Below, in pieces: positions 9,094-17,036 of a stretch of 54,168 nt of DNA. Every line of letters starts with the position of its first letter. Position 1 is the first letter of the stretch. The position numbers and the translations under genes are program-made. The stretch spans positions 1 through 54,168 of the forward strand of contig CAMBZR010000014.1 in assembly GCA_945872285.1 (NCBI GenBank). Reading direction: 5' to 3'. The stretch comes from Bordetella parapertussis (lineage in GTDB: Bacteria > Pseudomonadota > Gammaproteobacteria > Burkholderiales > Burkholderiaceae_B). The notes beneath the pieces are model-generated. The model saw nothing but the letters and a program-made list of their open reading frames with translations. It was not told where the DNA came from and ran no database searches.

Positions 9094-10188
9094 TCAACGC
9101 ATCTGATTAAAACGCTCAAGGCGCGTTAACTGAGCGCCTTTGCGTGTACCCGGAAATACGACTGTTAATCTTGTCCCTGCGAATTGAGGACGGCTCACCA
9201 AATTCCACCAGGCTCCGTGCGCGCGGGCAATCTCGCGCACAATTGCCAAACCTAAGCCTGACCCTCCTGCGGGTGCATCAGGCGAACGATAGAAGGCTTC
9301 AAACACGCGGCCCTGCTCTTGCGTACTAATGCCCGGGCCGTCATCTTCAACGGCGAGCGTCGGCGGCGTTGATGTCACCAACAACCTGAGGCCCTGCGCA
9401 CCCGCAGCATATTTCAGAGCGTTATCGATGAGGTTTCCTAGCAGTTCGTCTAGCAAAATCGGATCGCCCTCAACCCACACAGGGTGGTCGGGTGCCTCAA
9501 GTTGTAAGACAACCCCGGCCTCTTGCGCGCGGGCTAACCATTCAACACCACAGGTGCGCACCCACTCACACAAATCAAGACGCAAAAAATGATCTTGTGG
9601 TCGCGCCTCTGGGTCGACACGCGCCAGCACCAAAAGCTGACGCCCTAAGCGAATCATCCGATCGCTCACCTGCTTAATGCGCTCGGCACGTTCGCGCAAA
9701 TCGGGTGAAAGCTCTTTGGCCAACATGAGCTCAGACTCAAGTTTTAACCCTGCCAAAGGCGTTCTAAGTTGATGCGCCGCATGCCCGACAAAACGGCGCT
9801 GCGCCTCAAGCGTGTCGCGCAGGCGTGCCAAGAGTTCATTTGTATGCCGGACCAGGCCATTCAACTCTTGGGGTAAACCGTCAATTCTTAGCTGCCCTAA
9901 ATCGTCGACCGAACGCTGTGCGATTTCGTCAGACAGCTGATTCACGGCACGCATTCCCGAACGCACGCCACGCACCACAACCCAAACGCAAAGCGCGATG
10001 AGGCCAACCTGACCCAACACCATCAACCAGAAAATATCTTCCAGTTGCCAATCAGCCATTTCGATTTTGTGAGTGATGATCCAGGTGGCCAACAAGTCTA
10101 AGCCAACCAACAAGACGAGTGGCGGTAACAATTTGAGCGTTAAGTTACGCGCGAGAGTCCCGCGCGCCAAGAGCGAGAGTTTAAACAT
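9094..10188 (-). CDS. TctE/QseC-type sensor histidine kinase with minimal periplasmic loop
   Basis: A 364 aa inner-membrane sensor kinase. TM1 is about residues 20-38, a periplasmic loop of only some 14 residues follows, TM2 is about 53-73, then a HAMP-like linker. The H-box AAHQLRTPLAG has His139 as phosphoacceptor. The N-box is NLIDNALKYA, G1 is DDGPGI and G2 is GSGLGLAIVREIA. The AHQLRTPLAGL form is typical of TctE-like kinases, which control tricarboxylate uptake genes. Usual TctE proteins are about 460 aa with a periplasmic sensor domain that is absent here. The ATG at 10188 follows AAGG and starts 12 bp after the response-regulator stop, so the two genes form an operon. Confidence 0.88.
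   Translation of the reverse strand: MFKLSLLARGTLARNLTLKLLPPLVLLVGLDLLATWIITHKIEMADWQLEDIFWLMVLGQVGLIALCVWVVVRGVRSGMRAVNQLSDEIAQRSVDDLGQLRIDGLPQELNGLVRHTNELLARLRDTLEAQRRFVGHAAHQLRTPLAGLKLESELMLAKELSPDLRERAERIKQVSDRMIRLGRQLLVLARVDPEARPQDHFLRLDLCEWVRTCGVEWLARAQEAGVVLQLEAPDHPVWVEGDPILLDELLGNLIDNALKYAAGAQGLRLLVTSTPPTLAVEDDGPGISTQEQGRVFEAFYRSPDAPAGGSGLGLAIVREIARAHGAWWNLVSRPQFAGTRLTVVFPGTRKGAQLTRLERFNQMR
9118..9141 (+). terminator. possible argG terminator inside the end of the kinase gene
   Basis: AAGGCGC (9118-9124) pairs with GCGCCTT (9134-9140) across a 9-nt loop. Only one T follows the stem, so the U-tract is poor. It lies about 40 bp after the argG stop, within the 3' end of the convergent kinase gene. 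Confidence 0.35.
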
Positions 10189-10200
10189 GGGGAACCTTTC

Positions 10201-10872
10201 TTAAGACGCTTCGGTCGCGAGCAGGTAGCCAAACCCCCGCACCGTCTGGATGGCGAACCCTTTGCCTTCAAGGCGCTTGCGCAAGCGATAAATATAGACC
10301 TCGACCGCGTTTTCGCTAAAGTCTGAATCGAGCGCCGACAAACCTTGAACAATCTGCTGTTTCGTGACAACTTTGCCGGCCCTCACTAACAGCATCTCGA
10401 GCACCGAGAGCTCGCGTACCGACAAGGCCAGACGCTGACCGTGAATACGACATTCACGATGAGCCGTATCGAGCGACAAAGTGCCAAACTCAAGAAGTGA
10501 ACGCGCCACCCCGAGATGACGTCGGGCCAGCGCGCGCACCCGCGCAGCGAGTTCGGCAAGTTCAAAGGGCTTGGTCAAGTAATCATCTGCGCCAGCGTCC
10601 AAACCGGCGACTCGATCTTGAAGGCCATCGCGCGCGGTCAGGACCAAGACCGGAATATCTCTGCCCTCACCTCGTAAGGTCGCGAGCACCTGCAAGCCAT
10701 CAACCAAGGGCAAGTTCAGATCGAGCACCAAGAGGTCGTAGGGATGGCTCGATAGTGCTGCAAGTGCACGCCGGCCATCTGCCAACCAATCGGTTGCATA
10801 ACCCTGATCGGTTAAAAATTCTTGTAAGGCGCGCCCAAGCATGGCGTCGTCTTCAATTACGAGCACTCTCAT
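10201..10872 (-). CDS. OmpR/PhoB-family response regulator, TctD-like
   Basis: A 223 aa response regulator. The receiver domain (1-115) has the acidic pair Asp8/Asp9, phosphoacceptor Asp51 (LLVLDLNLP), Thr79 and Lys101 (LTKPF). The winged-helix DNA-binding domain (about 125-220) has LSVRELSVLEMLL, then VEVYIYRLRKRL and IQTVRGFGYLL. It is partnered with the kinase gene 12 bp downstream. The start codon lies only 27 bp after the 3' end of tRNA-Val on the same strand, leaving no room for a separate promoter. Targets may include genes for tricarboxylate-type (Bug/TctC) receptors such as the five in this window; that link is inference. Confidence 0.92.
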   Translation of the reverse strand: MRVLVIEDDAMLGRALQEFLTDQGYATDWLADGRRALAALSSHPYDLLVLDLNLPLVDGLQVLATLRGEGRDIPVLVLTARDGLQDRVAGLDAGADDYLTKPFELAELAARVRALARRHLGVARSLLEFGTLSLDTAHRECRIHGQRLALSVRELSVLEMLLVRAGKVVTKQQIVQGLSALDSDFSENAVEVYIYRLRKRLEGKGFAIQTVRGFGYLLATEAS

Positions 10873-10899
10873 AGGGGGAGTTTACATCTTAGGGGGTAC

Positions 10900-10975
10900 T
10901 GGTGGGTGCTACAGGGGTCGAACCTGTGACCTACGCCGTGTAAAGGCGCCGCTCTGCCAGCTGAGCTAAGCACCC
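10900..10975 (-). tRNA. tRNA-Val (anticodon UAC)
   Basis: The minus strand reads acceptor GGGTGCT, a D-arm with GCTC AGCTGGCAGA GC, anticodon stem GCGCC/GGCGT with loop TTTACAC (anticodon TAC), T-arm ACAGGTTCGACCCCTGT, acceptor AGCACCC, discriminator A and an encoded CCA. The total is 76 nt and all arms pair. Confidence 0.96.
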
Positions 10976-11014
10976 TAAGATTTGACCTGCTCAAAGGACT
11001 AATGCGCGCACAGT

Positions 11015-11053
11015 AAAAATTGCGTCCCGCATTATAGCGACACGCATTTTTTT
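11015..11053. terminator. bidirectional terminator after hupB with TATAAT loop
   Basis: TGCGTCCCGC (11021-11030) and GCGACACGCA (11037-11046) form a ten-position stem with one mismatch and one G-T pair. The 6-nt loop reads ATTATA on the plus strand, TATAAT on the minus. On the minus strand the stem is followed by five Ts (11019-11015), on the plus strand by seven (11047-11053). It would end the hupB message, which runs on the minus strand. Confidence 0.7.
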
Positions 11054-11059
11054 AGCAAA
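11031..11059 (-). promoter_or_regulatory. promoter of tRNA-Val
   Basis: On the minus strand TTTGCT (11059-11054), 17 nt, then TATAAT (11036-11031), followed by the GC-rich GCGGGAC typical of stringently controlled stable-RNA promoters. It lies immediately after the hupB stop. The -10 box is also the loop of the hupB terminator hairpin. Confidence 0.65.
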
Positions 11060-11069
11060 TACTGTCGAC

Positions 11070-11342
11070 TTAATTCAACGCGTCTTTAAGCGCTTTACCT
11101 GGCCGGAATTTTGGTACTTTTGCTTTTTTAATTTTAATTGGTTCGCCCGTACGTGGATTACGACCCATACGGCCTGCACGTTGTGACACAGCGAACGTGC
11201 CAAAGCCGACCAAGGTAACTGAGTTACCTTTTTTAAGCGTTGCCTTGATTGCTGCGATCATCGCGTCAAGTGAGCGGCCTGCAGCTGCTTTAGAAATATC
11301 AGCTTTAGTGGCGATGTGGTCAATCAATTCAGTTTTGTTCAT
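11070..11342 (-). CDS. hupB: DNA-binding protein HU (beta type)
   Basis: A 90 aa HU-family nucleoid protein starting [11 protein letters not shown]. The DNA-binding arm motif [12 protein letters not shown] is at about 60-71 and GKALKDALN is at the end. It is the normal HU length. It bends DNA non-specifically. The ATG is preceded by AGGAAACCAACAGC, a rather long spacing. The tRNA-Val gene follows on the same strand after the terminator at 11015-11053, a neighbourhood common in Burkholderiales. Confidence 0.95.
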   Translation of the reverse strand: MNKTELIDHIATKADISKAAAGRSLDAMIAAIKATLKKGNSVTLVGFGTFAVSQRAGRMGRNPRTGEPIKIKKAKVPKFRPGKALKDALN

Positions 11343-11684
11343 GCTGTTGGTTTCCTAAGTAAAGAACGCAATCACCTTAAATAAAATCAAAAGGCATTTG
11401 ACTTTTTTAGAATAATTGCACCAAGAAGAAATTAAAATTTAAGTGGCTAGTACCTACAGAAACCACTTAAAGACTGTTCAGTTATTAAGCCACTCGCGCA
11501 AAAGTCTGTCAAGAAAAATTACCTGAGAGCCGCATTTTTATTGATTATTGATATACGTGTTTGTTAGGCAAGGTCCAAATCATGCAACGAAACGAGACAA
11601 GACCCCAATGCTAGTAGATACCCTATATAATCCTGCTAAGACACTTGCTCTCGCGACAGTTGTCAGCGACTTTTTTTGTCTGGC
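11343..11684 (-). promoter_or_regulatory. AT-rich upstream region of hupB with a 9-bp inverted repeat
   Basis: No credible gene is seen in these 342 bp. TTTAAGTGG (11438-11446) and CCACTTAAA (11463-11471) form a perfect inverted repeat. An overlapping alternative pairs AGTGGCT (11442-11448) with AGCCACT (11488-11494). On the minus strand the first stem is followed by TTTTAATTT, so it could end the upstream metabolic gene, or be part of hupB control. A precise hupB promoter was not identified. Confidence 0.45.
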
Positions 11685-12953
11685 CTACTTTCTGTGCAAA
11701 CATGCAGCGAAGGCTTGTTCAAAATCAGCAAGCAAATCAGCTTGATCTTCAATGCCAACAGATAAACGAATCAACCCATCTGCAATGCCCATTTTAGCGC
11801 GTAGCGCTGGCCCCATCTCGTGATAAATGGTATGCGCCGCCGGTAGCGCCAGGGTACGTGTGTCACCCACGTGTGTCGCCAAAATTGCAACGTGTAAATG
11901 ATTTAAAAAATCGAGGCAATCAATACTAGGAATCAATTCGACTGCAATCAACATACTAAACTTGCCGCCAAATAAGCGTGCGGCTCGAGCATGTTGCGGA
12001 TGATTTGTCAGCCCCGGGTAAGCTACCCGCTGAACCCCTGGGTGCGCCGCTAAAAACTGAGCCAGTTCCAGCGCATTGCTGCAAATCTTATCCAGGCGCA
12101 AGGCCAAGGTCTCGGCGCCCACCGCGATACGATGCGCCGCGTCGGCAGACAAGGTTGCGCCCATGTCACGCAATCCTTTCTTTTTAATTTGTGTGATCGC
12201 CCAACCCGTTGACGGGCCTTTTTTATAAATATCCAGAATATTAGTGTAGGTCGTCCAGTCATACAGGCCAGTATCGGTCAGCGACCCCCCTAACGCATTG
12301 GCATGACCGCCGATATGCTTAGACAAAGCGTTCATGACAAGCGAGGCCCCAACCGACTTGGGCTGGAATAACCAAGGCGAGGTCACCGTGTTATCCACCA
12401 CATACACCAACCCGCGCTCTTGACACAAACGACCCAAGCCCTCGAGATCGGCAACTTGTGTGCCGGGATTGGCGATGGTTTCAGTGAACAGCATCTTTGT
12501 GTTTGGACGAATCGCAGCAGCAACCGCCTGCACATCGGTCGGGTCGACAAGGGTAATTTCAATCCCTAATAATTCGAGGGTGCCAAACAGACTGTTGGTG
12601 TTGCCAAAAATGAACTGACTAGAAAGCAGGTGGTCGCCGGCGCGCAACAAGGTCGTGAACAAGGCTGTCAGTGCGCCCATACCGGTCGCAAACGACAGGC
12701 TCGCCAAACCGTCTTCCATTTTGTTGATTTTTTTTTCAAGCGCATCGCTGGTAGGCGTGCCTTGTCTGGCGTAGGTGTAGCCGGCTTTGCCCTGAAATAC
12801 CGCCGCGAGCTCATGGGCATCGCTAAACGCATATTGCGTCGAGGTATGGATGGGCTTGTGCACAGCGCCGTGCTCGACCGAAGCTTGACGGTCGCCATGC
12901 AAAATTGTGGTGGTAAAGCCGTGCTTCGCGGATTTTTTTGTAGGCTGACTCAT
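11685..12953 (-). CDS. cystathionine gamma-synthase family PLP enzyme (O-acylhomoserine sulfhydrylase-like)
   Basis: A 422 aa Cys/Met-metabolism PLP enzyme. Landmarks are YTYARQGTPTSDALEKKI, FATGMGAL, DNTVTSPWLFQP, the PLP-binding Lys212 in NALSKHIGGHANA and LIRLSVGIED near the C-terminus. The family includes cystathionine gamma-synthase, methionine gamma-lyase and O-acetyl/O-succinylhomoserine sulfhydrylases. The position usually YGGT is FGNTNSLF here, so the catalytic Tyr of methionine gamma-lyase is Phe, which sets this subgroup apart. Its likely role is homocysteine or methionine synthesis by sulfhydrylation. The start is 31 bp after the rlmB stop on the same strand. Confidence 0.82.
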   Translation of the reverse strand: MSQPTKKSAKHGFTTTILHGDRQASVEHGAVHKPIHTSTQYAFSDAHELAAVFQGKAGYTYARQGTPTSDALEKKINKMEDGLASLSFATGMGALTALFTTLLRAGDHLLSSQFIFGNTNSLFGTLELLGIEITLVDPTDVQAVAAAIRPNTKMLFTETIANPGTQVADLEGLGRLCQERGLVYVVDNTVTSPWLFQPKSVGASLVMNALSKHIGGHANALGGSLTDTGLYDWTTYTNILDIYKKGPSTGWAITQIKKKGLRDMGATLSADAAHRIAVGAETLALRLDKICSNALELAQFLAAHPGVQRVAYPGLTNHPQHARAARLFGGKFSMLIAVELIPSIDCLDFLNHLHVAILATHVGDTRTLALPAAHTIYHEMGPALRAKMGIADGLIRLSVGIEDQADLLADFEQAFAACLHRK

Positions 12954-12984
12954 CGCTGGTTCATTTTACATAAGAACACGTAGT

Positions 12985-13722
12985 TTAACTCTGTCGCTGG
13001 CGAACCGTCTCATAGAGGCATATCGCGGTCGCCACGCTAACGTTTAAGCTTTCGACACTGCCAAGCATCGGGATGGTAACCAGCTCATCGCAGGTTTCGC
13101 GCGTCAGGCGGCGCATCCCCTCACCCTCGGCCCCCATGACCCAAGCCATCGAGCGCTTACCCTCGGTTTGGTGGATGCTTTGTGTCGCGCTATCGTCGGT
13201 GCCAACCAACCAGACGTCGCGGTCTTTGAGCTCACGCATGGTGCGAGCCAGATTCGTCACCATCAGATACGGCACCGACTCGGCGGCACCGCAGGCAACG
13301 CGCTGAACCGTCGTATTCAAGCCCACCGCACGATCTCTGGGCGCAACCACAGCGTGCACGCCCGCCGCGTCTGCAGTGCGCAAGCAGGCGCCAAGGTTGT
13401 GCGGGTCTGTCACCCCGTCTAATACGAGCAACAGCACGGGTCCCTGCACCAGATCAAGCACCTCATCAAGGTCATCAGCCAATTTACGTGTCTGCGCAAT
13501 AGCCACCACGCCCTGATGACGCGCGCCACCCACCAGTCCGTCTAACCGGTCTGTCGTGACGGGGTGTACCGCACGACCCGCCTGCGTCGCGGTTGCGATA
13601 AGTGCCTGCATGCGTTTGTCGCGACGTTGCGCTTCGACGTAGACCTCTTGGATAGATTCGGGGGCCTGACGCAGCCGTGCGATCACTGCGTGAAAGCCCG
13701 CCAGCATTTGAGTTGCTGCCAT
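12985..13722 (-). CDS. rlmB: 23S rRNA (guanosine-2251-2'-O)-methyltransferase RlmB
   Basis: A 245 aa SpoU-class methyltransferase. The small substrate-binding N-terminal domain ([12 protein letters not shown]) is followed by the trefoil-knot SPOUT domain with motif 1 [16 protein letters not shown], motif 2 [13 protein letters not shown] and motif 3 [15 protein letters not shown]. It methylates G2251 of 23S rRNA. It follows rnr by 9 bp on the same strand, an operon seen across proteobacteria. Confidence 0.94.
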   Translation of the reverse strand: MAATQMLAGFHAVIARLRQAPESIQEVYVEAQRRDKRMQALIATATQAGRAVHPVTTDRLDGLVGGARHQGVVAIAQTRKLADDLDEVLDLVQGPVLLLVLDGVTDPHNLGACLRTADAAGVHAVVAPRDRAVGLNTTVQRVACGAAESVPYLMVTNLARTMRELKDRDVWLVGTDDSATQSIHQTEGKRSMAWVMGAEGEGMRRLTRETCDELVTIPMLGSVESLNVSVATAICLYETVRQRQS

Positions 13723-13731
13723 AGCGAAGTC

Positions 13732-16221
13732 CTAGCGCCCTTTTCGGGCAGATTTTTTTAACCCGGCACTTTTACCTGCGCGCACTGATTTCTTTGCGGG
13801 CCGAGCCGTCTCTTGCTTGGCAACTTTTTTAGCCTCGGCACGACGCACCTTAGCGATTTGCCCTTTTAACTCGGGCGGCTTGGGTGCGGCAGCTTTTTTG
13901 ATGCGTCTGCCCGCTGGCTCTTCGACCCGCGTCGCAGCCTTGCGCAGTGCATCGAAGGTGGTTCCGGTGACCAGTCTGAATTCAATTCGTCTGGCTTCAA
14001 GGTCTACACGAGCGACCTGCACTTGCACCGCGTCGGTCAAACGGTAACGCATACCCGTGCGCTCACCGCGCAGCTCGTGCATGGCGTCGTTGAACTGAAA
14101 ATACTCTGTCCCGAGCTCAGAGACGTGCACCAAGCCTTCAACGTGCAACGTGTCGAGCGTGACAAAAATACCAAAGCTCGTTACGCCCGTGACGCGACCG
14201 CTAAAGACTTCACCCACCCGCTCTTTCACAAACCAACATTTTAGCCAGGCCTCGACATCGCGCGACGCATCGTCGGCCCGCCGCTCAGTCACAGACAACA
14301 AGAGCCCAAGTTTCTCCCAGAGATCGTGCTCGTGCTCGCGTGCGCTCGCCCCTGGCGCCGAGACAAAACCATGCATGACCGGCTGATAGCGCTCGCTTTT
14401 GAGCAAGGCCTTGATCACCCGATGCGTCAGCAAATCCGGATAGCGCCGGATTGGCGACGTAAAGTGGGTATAGGCGGGATACGACAAACCGAAGTGGCCT
14501 GCATTGTCAGGGCCATAAATGGCCTGCTGCATCGAGCGCAGGCACATCGTTTGCAAGAGCCCGTAATCGGGTCGCGCCCGAGCCCGATCAAGCAACGCGC
14601 CGTAATCGGCCGCGCTCGGATCCGCGCCACCCCCCAAACTTAAGCCAAGCGTTTTTAGAAACTCACGCAGGGATTTCAATTTTTCTGGCGTTGGCCCCTC
14701 ATGCACACGGTACAGACCGATGTGCTTGCTGCGCAGCATGAAGTCGGCCGCGCACGTGTTCGCCGCCAACATACACTCTTCGATGATACGGTGAGCATCG
14801 TTACGCGTCACGCCAATGATTTTTTCGATTCGCCCTAATTCATTGCACACGATTTTGGTTTCGATCGTGTCAAAATCGATAGCGCCGCGTTCTTTTCGCC
14901 CTTGGGCGAGCAAATGAAACAACTCGTACAACCCGTTGATCTGAGGCATGACTTTTGCAAAACCGCGCGCAACCGGCCCTTGAGGCTGTTGTAACGACTC
15001 CCAGACTTGGTTGTACGTTGTACGCGCGTGCGAGTGAATCACTGCGTTATAAAACTGATAAGCCGCTACGGTGCCCGCCTTGGCGCCCGACAACGGAATC
15101 ACCATATCGCAGACCAGCACCAAACGATCGACCGAGGGCTTCAAAGAGCACAAACCATTGGACAATTTCTCGGGCAACATAGGAATCACACGGCGCGGGA
15201 AATACACGCTGGTGCCACGCTCGCGTGCGGCTTCGTCTAGAGCGTCTTCGGGCGTGACGTAGTGACTGACGTCGGCAATTGCGACCAACAACCGCCAGGC
15301 TGGCCGTTTACGCGCCTCGCCCATATCGACTTGCTCGCAATACACCGCATCATCAAAGTCGCGCGCGTCTTCACCATCAATCGTAATAAACGGCACGTCT
15401 CGCAAATCAACGCGATCTTTTAAGTCGGCTCGCCGCACCGCCTCAGGCAATTTTTCAGCCTGGCGCAGCGCCGCTTCTGAAAAATCAACCGGAACATCAA
15501 ATTTGCGCACCGCAATTTCGATTTCCATTCCTGGGTCGTCAATTTCACCCAATATCTCGGCGACCCGACCCAAAGGTTGCTTGTGACGCGAAGGTTGTTC
15601 GATGATATCGACCGACACGACTTGGCCGTGCTGGGCACCGCCGGTATCGCTCGGAGGAATGAGCACATCGTGCTTAATACGCTGATCTTCGGGCACCACA
15701 ATGGTCATGCCGCGCTCGTTTAAAAACCGCCCAACCAGACGGTTGGTGCGGCGTTCAATGACCTCGACGATGGTACCTTCGGGCTTGCCGCGGTATTCGC
15801 CTGACGGCTTAACCAGCACCCGGTCACCGTGCAAGACCTTTTGCATTTCGCGCGCGGATAAAAAGAGATCTTGGCCGCCAGCATCAGGCACCAAAAAGCC
15901 AAAGCCATCGCGATGGCCTTGCACGCGCCCCGCCACAAAATCTAACTTATTAGCCGGCAGCAGCACACCCTTGCGATTGGGCAACAATTGCCCGTCGCGT
16001 TCCATCGCGGCGATGCGACGATCAAAGCCCGTGAGGGTTCCTTCGCGCGTCAAACCCATTCGCGCCGCCAAGTCTTCGGGCGACAAGGGCATTGGCGTCA
16101 AACGCAAGACCTCTAAAATCTGTTCGCGACTCGGGACATCGGGATCAAAATCGGGGATGCTTTCGGGACAAACAGTCGCGGGGCGAATGTTCTTAATATT
16201 TGGGGGTAGGCGTTTTGCCAA
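13732..16221 (-). CDS. rnr: ribonuclease R
   Basis: An 829 aa RNase II/R-family 3'-5' exoribonuclease. It has an N-terminal helix-turn-helix-like region (LTPMPLSPEDLAARMG), cold-shock domains, the RNB catalytic domain with DGEDARDFDDAVYCE, the C-terminal RNB motif HFTSPIRRYPDLLTHR, an S1 domain (GEVFSGRVTGVTSFGIFVTL) and a Lys/Ala-rich basic tail. All catalytic Asp residues appear present. The start is TTG at 16221, preceded by GAGATTTTAGC. No ATG or GTG lies near the conserved start. The start codon is next to the -35 box of the divergent tRNA-Leu promoter. Confidence 0.95.
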   Translation of the reverse strand: MAKRLPPNIKNIRPATVCPESIPDFDPDVPSREQILEVLRLTPMPLSPEDLAARMGLTREGTLTGFDRRIAAMERDGQLLPNRKGVLLPANKLDFVAGRVQGHRDGFGFLVPDAGGQDLFLSAREMQKVLHGDRVLVKPSGEYRGKPEGTIVEVIERRTNRLVGRFLNERGMTIVVPEDQRIKHDVLIPPSDTGGAQHGQVVSVDIIEQPSRHKQPLGRVAEILGEIDDPGMEIEIAVRKFDVPVDFSEAALRQAEKLPEAVRRADLKDRVDLRDVPFITIDGEDARDFDDAVYCEQVDMGEARKRPAWRLLVAIADVSHYVTPEDALDEAARERGTSVYFPRRVIPMLPEKLSNGLCSLKPSVDRLVLVCDMVIPLSGAKAGTVAAYQFYNAVIHSHARTTYNQVWESLQQPQGPVARGFAKVMPQINGLYELFHLLAQGRKERGAIDFDTIETKIVCNELGRIEKIIGVTRNDAHRIIEECMLAANTCAADFMLRSKHIGLYRVHEGPTPEKLKSLREFLKTLGLSLGGGADPSAADYGALLDRARARPDYGLLQTMCLRSMQQAIYGPDNAGHFGLSYPAYTHFTSPIRRYPDLLTHRVIKALLKSERYQPVMHGFVSAPGASAREHEHDLWEKLGLLLSVTERRADDASRDVEAWLKCWFVKERVGEVFSGRVTGVTSFGIFVTLDTLHVEGLVHVSELGTEYFQFNDAMHELRGERTGMRYRLTDAVQVQVARVDLEARRIEFRLVTGTTFDALRKAATRVEEPAGRRIKKAAAPKPPELKGQIAKVRRAEAKKVAKQETARPAKKSVRAGKSAGLKKSARKGR

Positions 16222-16242
16222 AGCTAAAATCTCGCTTATAAT
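16215..16242 (+). promoter_or_regulatory. promoter of tRNA-Leu, overlapping the rnr start
   Basis: TTGCCA (16215-16220), a 16-nt spacer and TATAAT (16237-16242) are followed by the GC-rich GCGTGGC. The tRNA begins 26 bp downstream of the -10 box. The minus strand of the same stretch offers TTGTAT (16262-16257), 16 nt, TATAAG (16240-16235), a possible rnr promoter sharing the -10 core. Confidence 0.65.
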
Positions 16243-16267
16243 GCGTGGCTTCTTGAATACAAGTTAG

Positions 16268-16352
16268 GCCCAGGTGGCGGAATTGGTAGACGCGCACGGT
16301 TCAGGTCCGTGTGCCGAAAGGTGTGGAGGTTCGAGTCCTCTCCTGGGCACCA
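16268..16352 (+). tRNA. tRNA-Leu (anticodon CAG)
   Basis: 85 nt with acceptor GCCCAGG/CCTGGGC, anticodon loop TTCAGGT (anticodon CAG), a long variable arm (GTGCCGAAAGGTGT region) typical of leucine tRNA, T-arm GGTTCGAGTCC, discriminator A and an encoded CCA. Confidence 0.95.
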
Positions 16353-16368
16353 CCGAAGTGTAAAGCAT

Positions 16369-16384
16369 AAAGCACCTGGCTTTT
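16369..16384 (+). terminator. possible tRNA-Leu terminator
   Basis: AAAGC (16369-16373) pairs with GCTTT (16379-16383) around ACCTG and is followed by a short T run. The stem is weak, so this call is tentative. Confidence 0.3.
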
Positions 16385-16402
16385 ATGACAATGCCTCAAA
16401 AT

Positions 16403-16915
16403 TCACTTTGAAGCGCTTTGATTAAGCGTCCGGCGCATCAAAATATGCGGGATATTTGCGTCGAGGTATTCGACGCCCTCAGGCTTAAACCCGTGTCTTT
16501 CATAAAAGCCTTGCGCATGCGTCTGCGCCGACAGCACAACCTGAACAAATCCTTTTTTCCTTGCTTGGCTCATAAGCGCGATAAGTACCGCACTGCCTAG
16601 CCCCTGACCGCGCACAGCCTTGAGCACGGCCATTCGCCCAATGTGACCATCGGGCAACAAGCGACCCGTTGCTAGGGCTCGCCCCAAAGCATCAAACACA
16701 ACAGCATGCTCGCAAGCGTCATCAAAAGCGTCGATTTCTTCGACAAGCGGTACCTTCTGTTCTTGAACGAAGACTTCAAGTCGAATCGCCGAGGCACTGG
16801 CCTGCAACCGAGACCAAGCGCCCACCTCAAGCCGCCAGGCCTCAGGCAGCCGCTGTGCCCGCGGTTTAGAGTTTTTCTCTGCGCCCGCGTCAGACTGCTT
16901 TACCAAAGACGTCAT
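16403..16915 (-). CDS. GNAT-family N-acetyltransferase, ElaA-like
   Basis: A 170 aa acetyltransferase. Conserved blocks are RLEVFVQEQKVP, EEIDAFDDACEHAV, RLLPDGHIGRMAV, the acetyl-CoA loop RGQGLGSAVL and FYERHGFKPEGVEYLDANIPHI. The layout matches ElaA/YjcF-type GNAT proteins, whose acceptors are mostly unknown. ATG 16915 is chosen because AGGAGA lies seven bases upstream. An in-frame start at 16948 has no such site. It is transcribed away from the GltB-like gene. Confidence 0.85.
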   Translation of the reverse strand: MTSLVKQSDAGAEKNSKPRAQRLPEAWRLEVGAWSRLQASASAIRLEVFVQEQKVPLVEEIDAFDDACEHAVVFDALGRALATGRLLPDGHIGRMAVLKAVRGQGLGSAVLIALMSQARKKGFVQVVLSAQTHAQGFYERHGFKPEGVEYLDANIPHILMRRTLNQSASK

Positions 16916-17036
16916 GCTTTCTCCTAAGCTAGAAATTATACGATTCATTCATTCTTCCTGGTTTAACCTATCAGGGTGTTTTCACCTGAAACGCGCCTGT
17001 TTACCTACAGACAGACGTGCCTGACCGGAGCCAAAA

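Noticed and set aside
11548..11745. 65-codon plus-strand frame between hupB and the PLP-enzyme gene
   Set aside because: It has no recognisable domain, overlaps the 3' end of a solid gene and has a biased Lys/Ala tail from antisense reading.
15701..16267. 188-codon plus-strand frame opposite rnr
   Set aside because: It is an antisense shadow of the RNase R N-terminal region, rich in Arg/Ser/Pro, with no family resemblance.
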